Of a stretch of DNA of 48,506 nucleotides, positions 9,326 through 18,513 are shown piece by piece. Numbering within the stretch: position 1 is the first letter of the stretch; the number at the start of each line of letters is the position of its first letter. The position numbers and the translations under genes are program-made. The stretch is from NCBI GenBank assembly GCA_944391465.1, contig CALXTS010000012.1, positions 1-48,506 on the forward strand. The letters run 5' to 3'. Source of the stretch: an uncultured Alphaproteobacteria bacterium. Its GTDB lineage: Bacteria; Pseudomonadota; Alphaproteobacteria; RF32; CAG-239. The notes below the pieces were generated by a model that worked only from the letters and a program-made list of their open reading frames with translations, did not search any database and was not told where the DNA came from.

Positions 9326-10348
9326 ATGAAACAAAATGTAATAGACGATTATAAAGTCCTCTCCGGCCAACAAAAAGCGGCAATATTGATGCTCTCTTTG
9401 GATGAAGAACGTTCCGCGCAACTATTCTCATTGATGAATGATGAGGAAATAAAAGAACTTTCGGTTATTATGGCAAGCCTCGGAAAAATAAATTCCGGTG
9501 TTGTAGAGCAGTTGATGCAGGAATTTTCAGAAAAAATCAGCGATACCGGAACATTGATAGGAACTTATGACAGTACGGAAAGATTGCTGTCTAAGGCACT
9601 GGATAAAGACAGAGTTGCCATTATCATGGAGGAAATTAAAGGTCCTGCCGGACGTACGATGTGGGATAAATTAGGCAATGTCAATGAACATGTTTTGGCA
9701 AATTATCTTAAAAACGAATATCCGCAGACCATAGCTGTTATTTTATCAAAAATAAAAGCCGAGCATGCTGCAAAGGTTATTGCGCTTTTCCCTGAAAATT
9801 TTGCAATGGAAATAGTTATGCGCATGCTCAGAATGGATTCGGTTCAAAAGGAAGTTTTGGATGGTTTGGAAAATGTTTTGAGGAAAGAATTCATGAGCAA
9901 CCTTTCAAAATCAACCCGCAGAGATTCTCATGAATTGATAGCAGATATTTTCAACTCTCTGGATAGAAATACCGAAACCCGCTTTATGGAAGCCCTTGAG
10001 GAGAGAAATCGCGAAAGTGCAGAGAGAGTTAAATCTCTTATGTTTACTTTTGAAGATTTGTCTCGTGTTGATGCTCAAGGTATTCAAGTTCTGCTGCGTA
10101 ATATTGATAAAGACAAATTGGCAATCGCTCTTAAAGGAGCTTCGGAAACCATCAAGAGTCTATTTTTCAACAACATGTCTTCTCGTGCGGGAAAAATTAT
10201 CAAAGAAGATATGGAGGCGATGGGACCTGTGCGTTTGCGCGATGTTGAGGAAGCTCAGCAATATATTGTTAATGCCACAAAAGACCTGGCCAACAGTGGT
10301 GAGATTGTCATCAGTGAAGGCAAAGATAATGATGAATTAGTCTATTAG
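9326..10348 (+). CDS. fliG: Flagellar motor switch protein FliG
   Basis: FliG is the rotor protein that contacts the stator and FliF. The 340-residue protein has the N-terminal segment LSGQQKAAILMLSLDEE. The middle domain includes NEYPQTIAVILSKI near residue 130. The C-terminal torque helix region has a charged stretch around MFTFEDLSRVDAQGIQ. The length is typical. It lies 11 bases downstream of fliF and 15 bases upstream of fliH. Confidence 0.97.
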   Translation: MKQNVIDDYKVLSGQQKAAILMLSLDEERSAQLFSLMNDEEIKELSVIMASLGKINSGVVEQLMQEFSEKISDTGTLIGTYDSTERLLSKALDKDRVAIIMEEIKGPAGRTMWDKLGNVNEHVLANYLKNEYPQTIAVILSKIKAEHAAKVIALFPENFAMEIVMRMLRMDSVQKEVLDGLENVLRKEFMSNLSKSTRRDSHELIADIFNSLDRNTETRFMEALEERNRESAERVKSLMFTFEDLSRVDAQGIQVLLRNIDKDKLAIALKGASETIKSLFFNNMSSRAGKIIKEDMEAMGPVRLRDVEEAQQYIVNATKDLANSGEIVISEGKDNDELVY

Positions 10349-10363
10349 TATGAGGAGAAAGCT

Positions 10364-11152
10364 GTGGCGGCATATCAAAAATTCATGTTTGATAATTTTG
10401 TCATTGATGACGAAGGAAGGATTCGTATAAATGATGAAAATGCCTCAGCAACAGAAGTGACCGAGCCGGAAGAAACAGAAATTTCTCCGCAAGCAGAAGT
10501 GGAAGATGCGCAAAATACTCAGGTAGAAGAAGTTGTCGCGTCAGAACCTGTTATGGAGATACAAGAACAAAAAGAACCGGACATTCCGCCACCGCCATCT
10601 TTTTCGGAAGATGAATTAAGAGCAGCAACGGAAAAATCCCGAGAAGAAGGATATGAAAAGGGTTTTCAAGCGGCTCAGGGAGAACAAGAAAAGCAAGAAC
10701 ACGAGCTTTTAGAAAATATAAATACGCGTTTGCTTTCAATCTTAACGGAAGCCGAGAATTTTCAAAAGCAGTTAGAGCAAGACAATTTGCATTTTGTTTT
10801 GGGTGTTTTGAAAAAGATATTTCCAAGCCTGGCACAAAAGCAAGCTGATGCTGAGTTGGAATTATTTTTGAAAGAGAATTTTGCTCATTTCAAAAATGAG
10901 GCAAGTTTATCTTTTAGTTTTAACCCAGAAAGCGTTAAAATAGGCGCGGCGCTTTTACCAAAGTTGGCTAATGCAAATGATTTTGAAGGAAAAATAGCAA
11001 TCCATAAAGACGCATCACTCGGCGTAGGAGATTGTCGAATAGAATGGAAAAACGGCGGTGTTGAGCGTAATGCGGATAAAATGCTTGAAAAAGTAACTGA
11101 ATTGCTTGATGATAAAGGCATAGATACAAAAGAGAGGGAAAATGGACAATAG
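10364..11152 (+). CDS. fliH: Flagellar export-ATPase regulator, FliH-like
   Basis: FliH binds and restrains the FliI ATPase and links it to the C ring. This 262-residue protein is acidic and low-complexity at the N-terminus (rich in Glu and Pro, with DIPPPPSFSEDEL at ~67-80). It then has a helical segment with EKSREEGYEKGFQAAQGEQE, the Gly-repeat-like helix typical of FliH, and a C-terminal FliH/YscL-like part. The GTG start has GAGGAG seven bases upstream. Its position between fliG and fliN is the classical FliH place. The end overlaps fliN by 11 bases. Sequence conservation in FliH is low, so the call rests on position plus pattern. Confidence 0.85.
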   Translation: MAAYQKFMFDNFVIDDEGRIRINDENASATEVTEPEETEISPQAEVEDAQNTQVEEVVASEPVMEIQEQKEPDIPPPPSFSEDELRAATEKSREEGYEKGFQAAQGEQEKQEHELLENINTRLLSILTEAENFQKQLEQDNLHFVLGVLKKIFPSLAQKQADAELELFLKENFAHFKNEASLSFSFNPESVKIGAALLPKLANANDFEGKIAIHKDASLGVGDCRIEWKNGGVERNADKMLEKVTELLDDKGIDTKERENGQ

Positions 11153-11495
11153 TTTAAAATTAGATGAGTTGCAAGATAGCCAAAGCGGAGACGGCGAAGC
11201 TATTTTGAGAAGCAAAGATGATCAAGAAGATTTTGATATTCCGACATCTGTAACTGACTTGGAAGCGTTGTATAATATACCGGTAAAAGTTTCAGCCATA
11301 CTCGGCAAAACCCAAATAAAAGTAAGTCAATTGATGAAATTGAACCGCGGAGCGATTATAGAATTAGATAAAAAAGTCGGAGAAGCGATAGATATTTATG
11401 TAAATAATAATCTCGTAGCTCGCGGAGAGGTCGTTGTTGTTGATGACCGCTTGGGAATAACCATGACGGAAATTGTTAAATCAGTTGTTAAGTAG
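11142..11495 (+). CDS. fliN: Flagellar motor switch protein FliN
   Basis: FliN forms the base of the C ring and helps dock the export ATPase complex. The 117-residue protein has a SpoA domain: LYNIPVKVSAILGKTQIKVS, then the GAIIELDKKVGEAIDIYVN core and VARGEVVVVDDRLGITMTEI at the end. The length and motif order match short FliN proteins. It starts inside the end of fliH, suggesting translational coupling, and ends 11 bases before the flbD-like regulator. Confidence 0.96.
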   Translation: MDNSLKLDELQDSQSGDGEAILRSKDDQEDFDIPTSVTDLEALYNIPVKVSAILGKTQIKVSQLMKLNRGAIIELDKKVGEAIDIYVNNNLVARGEVVVVDDRLGITMTEIVKSVVK

Positions 11496-11506
11496 GTAAT
11501 TAAAAA

Positions 11507-12832
11507 ATGGAATTGCTGATTGTCGGAACATTAGAAGGTCAAATCGGAGCGGCCAGCAAGATTGCGGTAGCGCAAGGCGGTCACGTTTCTTTGGCAGATA
11601 CCATTGAACACGGTTTAGACGTTTTAAGATCAGGGAAGACAATAGAACTGGTGATGATAGATGTGAAATTAGATGTCTATAAATTTATCAGTTCCTTGGA
11701 GCAAGAAAGAATAAATGTTTTAGTCGTAGCGTGCGGCGTGGCAAATGATCCGACATTGGCCGTAAAAGCGATTAAAGCCGGAGCCAAGGAGTATATCCCT
11801 CTTCCTCCTGATCCTGAGCTAATCGGAGCCGTATTGGCGGCAGCCACCAGAGAAAACCATGCACTGATATATGGAGATAAGAAGACTGAAACAATTTTAA
11901 AAATGGCAAAGCAGGTTGCCCCATCGGAGGCAAGTGTATTGCTGACCGGAAATTCAGGAACCGGTAAGGAAATTTTTTCAAGATTTATTCATGATAACTC
12001 AAAACGAGCCAACAAAAAATTTGTAGCGGTTAACTGTGCCGCAATACCGGAAACATTGCTGGAATCTGAGCTGTTTGGGTACGAAAAAGGTGCGTTTACG
12101 GGTGCTGTGGCTCGTCGTATCGGAAAATTTGAGGAAGCGTCTGAGGGGACACTTTTGCTTGATGAAATATCAGAAATGGATATAGGAATACAAGCAAAAC
12201 TGCTGAGAGCAATCCAAGAGAAAGAAATAGACCGTATCGGAGGAAAAGCTCCGATTAAGGTTAATACACGTATTATCGCCACATCAAACCGCAATTTGGA
12301 AGAAGCGGTTAAAAACGGAAGTTTCCGTCAAGATTTATATTTTCGCTTAAACGTAATAAACATAAATATTCCGGATTTGAAAGATCGTCCGGGAGATATT
12401 ATTGTTTTGGCAAAACATTTTGTAAAGAAATTTTCAGAGTTGAATGAATTGCCGATGAAAGACATTTCATCATCGGCAGAAAAAATATTGTTGAATTATT
12501 TGTGGCCCGGAAACGTCAGAGAGCTTGAAAATACAATACACAGGGCTGTTTTGCTCAGCACGGGAGACACAATTGATGCCGATTCGATTATTTTGACGGA
12601 TCCCTCAGCCGTAAAAGAGCCGTTGGAAAAAGAAGAAAAAACAACGGAAAGTAATGTTTCAGCCGGTGGAACATTGGCAGATATGGAACGCCGCATGATT
12701 ATTGACACATTAAAACATACCATGGGCAACAGAACTACAGCGGCAAGTATCCTCGGAATATCGATTCGTACATTGCGTAATAAATTAAAACAGTATCAGG
12801 ATGAAGGGATAGATATCCCAACCTCTATGTAA
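11507..12832 (+). CDS. flbD: Sigma-54-dependent flagellar transcriptional activator, FlbD-like
   Basis: This is a bacterial enhancer-binding protein that activates RpoN promoters of late flagellar genes. Residues 1-115 form a receiver-like domain that keeps an Asp at the phosphoacceptor position (D52) but lacks the usual acidic pair at its N-terminus (it reads LLIVGTLEG), so phosphorylation may not follow the standard scheme. The AAA+ domain has Walker A GNSGTGKE (148-155), the sigma-54 loop GAFTGA (195-200) and Walker B TLLLDE. A Fis-type HTH (NRTTAASILGISIRTLRNKL) ends the protein. Both sigma-54 promoters at 2484 and 5172 are obvious candidate targets. FlbD of Caulobacter has the same genomic niche and degenerate receiver. 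Confidence 0.9.
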   Translation: MELLIVGTLEGQIGAASKIAVAQGGHVSLADTIEHGLDVLRSGKTIELVMIDVKLDVYKFISSLEQERINVLVVACGVANDPTLAVKAIKAGAKEYIPLPPDPELIGAVLAAATRENHALIYGDKKTETILKMAKQVAPSEASVLLTGNSGTGKEIFSRFIHDNSKRANKKFVAVNCAAIPETLLESELFGYEKGAFTGAVARRIGKFEEASEGTLLLDEISEMDIGIQAKLLRAIQEKEIDRIGGKAPIKVNTRIIATSNRNLEEAVKNGSFRQDLYFRLNVININIPDLKDRPGDIIVLAKHFVKKFSELNELPMKDISSSAEKILLNYLWPGNVRELENTIHRAVLLSTGDTIDADSIILTDPSAVKEPLEKEEKTTESNVSAGGTLADMERRMIIDTLKHTMGNRTTAASILGISIRTLRNKLKQYQDEGIDIPTSM

Positions 12833-12847
12833 GGATAAAAAATAGAG

Positions 12848-14962
12848 ATGGCAAATCAAAATCCAAATATGTTTGGCGGGAAGACCTTTAAGGAGCTTTT
12901 TATCGGAGCGACCAAAAGAGGTGATATCTTTTTTGCGCTATCAATTATTTTGATGCTTGTCATTTTGATTATGCCGATGCCTGCATGGCTTTTGGATATA
13001 GCGCTGGCATTTTCGATAACTTTGTCATGCCTTGTTTTAATGACGTCGATTTTTATTGAAAAGCCGACGGAATTTAGTGCTTTTCCGTTAGTTTTGTTGA
13101 TAACGACGATGTATCGTCTTTCTCTCAATTTAGCTTCGACAAGATTGATTCTTTCAAGGGGCTACATGGGGCCTGATGCCGCCGGAGAGGTTATTAAGGC
13201 CTTCGGCGGATTTATCATGGGAAATAATTTTGTCATTGGCGTTATCGTTTTTGCAATATTGGTTTTAGTAAATTTTGTTGTTATTACAAAGGGTTCCGGT
13301 CGTATAGCTGAGGTTGCGGCTCGTTTTGCATTAGATGCCATGCCCGGAAAACAAATGGCAATAGATGCTGATTTATCCTCAGGGCTCATAAATGAGGATG
13401 AAGCAAGAAAACGCCGTGAAGATTTATCCAAAGAAAGTTCTTTTTACGGAGCTATGGACGGTGCTTCAAAATTTGTACGCGGAGACGCAATTGCCGGATT
13501 ATTAATTACATTTATTAATATTGTTGCCGGAATCATTATCGGAATGGTACAAAACCATATGAGCTTTTCAGATGCCGGAGAAACCTATATGCGTTTAACG
13601 GTAGGCGATGGATTGGTTTCGCAAGTTCCCGCATTAATTGTTTCTGTAGCTGCCGGTATTTTGGTGTCTAAAGCAGGAATGACGGCTTCTACCGATAAAG
13701 TTTTGTTTGAGCAAGTTGCTAATTATCCAAAAGCTCTGGGAATGAGTTCATTTTTAGCATTGGCACTCGGAATGCTTCCGGGAACACCTGCCTTACCATT
13801 TATTTTACTGGCAACATTGACGGGAGTTACGTCTTATTATTTGGACAAGCGACAAAAAGAGGCAATGGCGCAGGCACAGGTATTGCTAGAACAAGAGCAA
13901 AAGCAAGGAAAAATAGCCAAAGCGGCAGATGAACCGATAGCCAATACTTTAAGAGTTGATTTGATTAGGCTTGAAATAGGTTATGCCTTACTGCCATTGA
14001 TTAATGAGGAAACCAACCGCAAGTTAACAGATCAGATTAAAGCGCTGAGACGAGCATTAGCGGCAGAGCTTGGTTTTGTTATGCCCTCAATTCGTATTCA
14101 AGATAATATGCAACTAGAGGCAAATGAATATAATATTTATATAAAAGAAGTTAAAGCCGGAAGCGGAGAGCTTCGCCCGACACAGCTTTTGGTTATGGAT
14201 CCCAGAGGCGAGGAAATCACATTGCCTGGAGAAAGAACCACGGAGCCGACATTTGGACTCAAAGCAATGTGGGTTGATCCCTCATATCGAGAAGAGGCAA
14301 TGTTCAGAGGCTATACGGTTGTAGATCCGGCAACAGTCGTAACAACGCATATAACGGAACTGGTTAAAGATAATATGCCTGAACTTTTGTCTTATGCAGA
14401 AACGCAAAAGTTGCTGGATGAACTGGATAAAGAACATCAAAAACTCATTAAAGAGCTTATTCCCAACAAGATTAGTCTTGGCGCACTACAAAGAGTTTTA
14501 CAAAATTTATTGCAAGAAAGAGTTTCTATCAGAGATTTACCGACGATTTTGGAGGGAATTTCAGAAGCTGTTACGTCAACCCGTAGCATTATGGTAATCA
14601 CTGAGCATGTCCGCTCACGATTGGCTAGACAGTTATCCTATGCATATTCAAATGAGTTAGGGATAATACCTTTGGTAACATTGAGTCCTGAATGGGAACA
14701 AGCATTTGCAGAAGCGATAGTCGGCGAGGGAGATGACCGCCAATTGGCCATGGCACCAAGCGCATTACAAGGATTCATTACCAAAGTAAGAAACACGATG
14801 GAAGAATTTGCCGCCAAAGGAGAAAGTCCGGTCTTATTGACAAGTCCGGGGATACGTCCGTTTGTAAGATCCATTATAGAAAGATTTCGTCCGATGACGG
14901 TTGTTATGTCGCAAAATGAAATTCATCCGAAAGCAAAAATAAAAACTGTCGGACAAATTTAA
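12848..14962 (+). CDS. flhA: Flagellar export-gate protein FlhA
   Basis: FlhA is the large membrane component of the flagellar type III export gate. The 704-residue length is typical. About eight membrane helices fill the first ~330 residues, containing the FHIPEP signature region around YRLSLNLASTRLILSRG and GLINEDEARKRREDLSKE. The cytoplasmic substrate- and chaperone-docking domain follows, ending with MSQNEIHPKAKIKTVG. It lies 15 bases after flbD and 10 bases before flhF. Confidence 0.98.
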   Translation: MANQNPNMFGGKTFKELFIGATKRGDIFFALSIILMLVILIMPMPAWLLDIALAFSITLSCLVLMTSIFIEKPTEFSAFPLVLLITTMYRLSLNLASTRLILSRGYMGPDAAGEVIKAFGGFIMGNNFVIGVIVFAILVLVNFVVITKGSGRIAEVAARFALDAMPGKQMAIDADLSSGLINEDEARKRREDLSKESSFYGAMDGASKFVRGDAIAGLLITFINIVAGIIIGMVQNHMSFSDAGETYMRLTVGDGLVSQVPALIVSVAAGILVSKAGMTASTDKVLFEQVANYPKALGMSSFLALALGMLPGTPALPFILLATLTGVTSYYLDKRQKEAMAQAQVLLEQEQKQGKIAKAADEPIANTLRVDLIRLEIGYALLPLINEETNRKLTDQIKALRRALAAELGFVMPSIRIQDNMQLEANEYNIYIKEVKAGSGELRPTQLLVMDPRGEEITLPGERTTEPTFGLKAMWVDPSYREEAMFRGYTVVDPATVVTTHITELVKDNMPELLSYAETQKLLDELDKEHQKLIKELIPNKISLGALQRVLQNLLQERVSIRDLPTILEGISEAVTSTRSIMVITEHVRSRLARQLSYAYSNELGIIPLVTLSPEWEQAFAEAIVGEGDDRQLAMAPSALQGFITKVRNTMEEFAAKGESPVLLTSPGIRPFVRSIIERFRPMTVVMSQNEIHPKAKIKTVGQI

Positions 14963-14972
14963 GGTCTGAAAA

Positions 14973-15926
14973 ATGAGAGTAAAAAACTTTGAAGCCCGCA
15001 ACATGAGCGAAGCAATGCAAAAAGTCCGCAATGAGTTAGGCGGAGATGCCATCATACTCTCAAGCTACAGCCTTGCAGATAAAGTTTTTCTGACCGCCGG
15101 AATAGATGAAAAAACAGATTTTGATTTTAATAATGACAATCAAATTAAACAAGTTGACGTGAAAGCTCATTTTGATGAAACAGAACTTCGAGAAGCTCTG
15201 GAATATCATGATTTGCAAGAGAACGTTAAAGGAAGAATTTTGGCATCTTGTCGAGAAATCAGCCGAACCAATCCTGAGATATCATCGCATAAGATATTAG
15301 AAATAGCCTTAGATAATCTGTTTGGATTCAGCCCGATATTAAGCGGAAACAATAAAGTAAAAATGTTTATGGGAACACCTGGTTCAGGAAAATCAACAGC
15401 AATAGCCAAAGTCGGAACAAAGGCAAAACTCAAAAATCTGCGTACGGTAATTATCAGCACGGACCATAGTAAAGCAGGAGCAAATAAGCAGTTGGAAGCC
15501 TTTGCCGATATTTTGGAGGTTCCGTTTCATTTTTTCAAAGATGCCCGTTCTGTATTTGATTTTATTAGATATCCGCCGGTTGAGTTTGATTTATTTTTAA
15601 TTGATACACCGGGAATAAATCCGTTTATAGAAAGAGAAGTTGAAAAAATCATGCCTTTTGCCGAAGCCATAAAATGCGACAAAATATTAACATTGGATGC
15701 AGGCCGCAATGTTTTAGATGCTTTGGAAAGCGCGGAGATTTTTGCAGACATGGGCGTGCGCTTTTTGTTACCGACACGAATGGATTTAACTCGTCGTATT
15801 GGTACGGTTTTGAGTGTGGCAGATTATTGTAAATTCAGTTTTTGCGCAGCCAGCATCGGTTCATCAATTGCTTCCGGTTTAGCTCCGGTTGACAGCAAGT
15901 CTTTGGCAAAACTTATTCTTGAATAG
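14973..15926 (+). CDS. flhF: Flagellar biosynthesis SRP-type GTPase FlhF
   Basis: FlhF recruits early flagellar components to the cell pole in polar flagellates. The N-terminal segment MRVKNFEARNMSEAMQKVRN is the FlhF hallmark. The NG domain has a P-loop GTPGSGKS (134-141), then STDHSKAGANKQLE, DTPG in place of the usual DTAG, and TRMD in place of the TKLD guanine-specificity motif. At 317 residues it is short for the family, with a shortened basic linker between the B and NG parts. The altered motifs may mean weak or changed GTP use. It is followed by its usual partner flhG. Confidence 0.93.
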   Translation: MRVKNFEARNMSEAMQKVRNELGGDAIILSSYSLADKVFLTAGIDEKTDFDFNNDNQIKQVDVKAHFDETELREALEYHDLQENVKGRILASCREISRTNPEISSHKILEIALDNLFGFSPILSGNNKVKMFMGTPGSGKSTAIAKVGTKAKLKNLRTVIISTDHSKAGANKQLEAFADILEVPFHFFKDARSVFDFIRYPPVEFDLFLIDTPGINPFIEREVEKIMPFAEAIKCDKILTLDAGRNVLDALESAEIFADMGVRFLLPTRMDLTRRIGTVLSVADYCKFSFCAASIGSSIASGLAPVDSKSLAKLILE

Positions 15927-15944
15927 AATTGAAAAGAGGAAAAC

Positions 15945-16751
15945 ATGGAAAATACCGAAGAATTAAAATTAGCTCCCAAACCGTTATCTCCTCGTAGTTT
16001 ACGCAAAGGAAAAAATATGATAGCGGTAGCATCCGGAAAAGGAGGAGTCGGAAAAACATGGTTTTCAATAACATTAGCCCATGCCCTAAGTTCTTTACGG
16101 CAGAAAACTTTATTGTTTGACGGAGATTTAGGTTTAGCCAATATAGATATTCAGTTGGGATTGATGGTAAAAAATGATTTAGGTAGCGTAATCAGCGGAG
16201 CCATGAGCCTGAATCAAGTGATCCACCATTATGACAAAGGTCATTTTGATATTATAGCCGGAAGGTCAGGTTCAGCGGGTTTAGCCTCAATGCCGATAGG
16301 AAGATTACAAATATTGGGAGAAGATTTGAACTTGGTTGCATCAAACTACAATAAAGTAATCTTGGATATGGGAGCAGGGGTTGAAAAGCCGGTTCGAATT
16401 TTATCAGGAATGGCAGAAAAAATTATTGTCGTTTGTACGGATGAGCCAACATCTTTAACGGATGCATATGCATTTATAAAAATCATGACAATGCAATATC
16501 CCAAAAGTGATATCAGCTTGGTTGTAAATCAGGCCAATACGGAAAGAGAAGGGCAAAGAACATATGATACGTTACTTAAAGCCTGCAATAATTTCTTGAA
16601 AATTTCCCCTTCGTTACTAGGTATAATCAGAAGAGATACGCGTGTCAGAGATTCGATACGCAACCAGACGTCGATTATCAGTAGATATCCGGCATCTGAA
16701 GCAGCGGAAGATGTTATGTCTATAGCAGAAAGATTAGTAAAAAATGGATAA
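15945..16751 (+). CDS. flhG: Flagellar number regulator FlhG (FleN/YlxH), MinD-like ATPase
   Basis: A ParA/MinD-family ATPase that limits flagellar number by stimulating FlhF GTPase. The deviant Walker A motif GKGGVGKT is at residues 31-38. The switch regions include FDGDLGLANIDIQLGL and the DMGAG motif. The family's CTDEPTSLTDAYAFIK segment is also present. The N-terminal ~20-residue extension before the ATPase domain is where other FlhG proteins carry the FlhF-activating helix. The last 8 bases overlap the next gene. Confidence 0.95.
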   Translation: MENTEELKLAPKPLSPRSLRKGKNMIAVASGKGGVGKTWFSITLAHALSSLRQKTLLFDGDLGLANIDIQLGLMVKNDLGSVISGAMSLNQVIHHYDKGHFDIIAGRSGSAGLASMPIGRLQILGEDLNLVASNYNKVILDMGAGVEKPVRILSGMAEKIIVVCTDEPTSLTDAYAFIKIMTMQYPKSDISLVVNQANTEREGQRTYDTLLKACNNFLKISPSLLGIIRRDTRVRDSIRNQTSIISRYPASEAAEDVMSIAERLVKNG

Positions 16752-18513
16752 TATCATTACTTCAGTTATCAACCAAAATCTTGCATTGCCATCAACAGAC
16801 AAGGGTGTTATAAGCGGTCAGATAACGGAAGTTCCGGATATTTTGCAAAATCTGAGCAGAGGCGATAGTCTGATACTGAAGTTTATCAATGATAGCAATA
16901 TATTAGAGGTCGGCAATAAATTAAGCGTTGATATAAATATCAGTGGAAACAAGATTCCCGTAAATATAAAACTTGATACTCCGATGAAGTTTGAGCCGCA
17001 CCAACTTCACCAATTGGTAGCCAAGGTTATATCAAATGGAACTGAAGGAGATGTTCCAACAGCAAAAATTAATTTTCAGGTTGTTTCAATAGATAATCAG
17101 CGCCCTGAAATTTTTGTAGCAAAAGCAGAACAAAAACAAGACCAAGCTATAATTCAGTCACCAATAAGACAAGAAGGAACAGATTCGGCAGCAATAATAA
17201 CAGATGTCAATAATGCGGGAAACCAGATTAAATTGGTGCCTCAAAAGCTGAACGAGATTTTGGCAAAGCCGCTTAATGAAATGAACTTTCCCAAGGAAAC
17301 GATAGAAGAGTTAAATAAATTTTTTTCAAAAGTAAATGTTGAGTTTGAGTTAAAAAATATTTTACCTCAGGAAGGGAAAGAGGAAAATACAAAGCAAGTT
17401 TTTGAGAATTTTGCAGATAGGATAAAACAGATACTAAAGCCGCTGCAAACGCAAGAAAACACACAAATATTAAATCATCTGCAAAAATTATTAAAATTAC
17501 TTCCGCAAGGAGAAATGCCGGCACAAACGGAAACAAGAGGAACAACGGTTATTTTAACAACGCCGTTAGGAAAAGTATTGTCGGAAACCGCGTTAAAAAT
17601 AAAACCGGAAACTTCCGTAACGTTGCAAATGAAGATAAGTCCGCAGAGTTTTGAACAAATAGCAAAATTACCCGGGGGAGAACAGGCAAATACGTTATTA
17701 ATGAGAAACACCATACCATCCACAACAAAATTGTTGGAAAGTATTTTTGAAAAGTTAAATCCGCAGAAATTACCTCAAACAGAAAAAAATATATTAAAGA
17801 ATATACTGCCGGATAAATCAGAACGTTGGGGAATAACAAATATATCTAAAACAACAGGACAAAATTCATCAGAAGGGGTATTAAAAATTTTATCAGGAAT
17901 AGATAAAACGCAAATATCCGAAAAGATTCAAAATAAAATTCCGCAACAAAATAATCGAATACTTTCAAATATGATAAATTTCCAACGAGCTGCGGAGCAA
18001 AAGGACATTAGCTTATGGTTGGGGCAGGAACTAGTTTCAGAAATAAAAACTCTGGAGGGAAAAGGTTCGGAAACTCTTCAACAATTAAATCAGTTTATGA
18101 ACGCCAGCGTTAAAGAAAATGTGGCTTGGAGAACAGTGGAGATTCCGTTTTTTGATGGAAATCAGCTAGGAAAAATAGCCGTATCCGTAAAAAAGTCCGA
18201 TGCAGATGAAGAACAAGAAAATCAACCGAAAAATTCATCTAAAGGACAGCGATTTTTGGTTGATACCGATTTTAGCTTATTGGGAAAGTTTCAATTTGAC
18301 GGTTTTACCATAGCAAAAGAACGCCGGTTTGATTTGGTTATTCGCACCTCAAAACGTATGGAAAAAGATTTTTGTTCAGAAATTATGAATTTATTTAAAA
18401 CTTCAATGTATAATGTCGGCTATGCCGGAACAATAAAAATAAATCAACAAGAAAAGTTTATTAATATTGAAGAAACAACAGACAAGCAACTGACCGACGG
18501 GATATACATATGA
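16744..18513 (+). CDS. Uncharacterised flagellar-operon protein with a FliK-like C-terminal region
   Basis: The 589-residue protein overlaps flhG by 8 bases and the next gene by 4, so it is translated as part of the flagellar operon. It is rich in Gln, Asn, Lys and Glu, with no signal peptide or membrane segment. The last ~120 residues contain DFSLLGKFQFDGF, then FDLVIRTSKRMEKDF and a helix with EIMNLFKTSMYNVGY. This order (beta segment with an LG pair, beta segment, amphipathic helix) resembles the FliK C-terminal hook-length domain. That is inference from pattern, not a firm family match. A typical FliK already exists at 2537. The function is unknown. Confidence 0.8.
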   Translation: MDNIITSVINQNLALPSTDKGVISGQITEVPDILQNLSRGDSLILKFINDSNILEVGNKLSVDINISGNKIPVNIKLDTPMKFEPHQLHQLVAKVISNGTEGDVPTAKINFQVVSIDNQRPEIFVAKAEQKQDQAIIQSPIRQEGTDSAAIITDVNNAGNQIKLVPQKLNEILAKPLNEMNFPKETIEELNKFFSKVNVEFELKNILPQEGKEENTKQVFENFADRIKQILKPLQTQENTQILNHLQKLLKLLPQGEMPAQTETRGTTVILTTPLGKVLSETALKIKPETSVTLQMKISPQSFEQIAKLPGGEQANTLLMRNTIPSTTKLLESIFEKLNPQKLPQTEKNILKNILPDKSERWGITNISKTTGQNSSEGVLKILSGIDKTQISEKIQNKIPQQNNRILSNMINFQRAAEQKDISLWLGQELVSEIKTLEGKGSETLQQLNQFMNASVKENVAWRTVEIPFFDGNQLGKIAVSVKKSDADEEQENQPKNSSKGQRFLVDTDFSLLGKFQFDGFTIAKERRFDLVIRTSKRMEKDFCSEIMNLFKTSMYNVGYAGTIKINQQEKFINIEETTDKQLTDGIYI

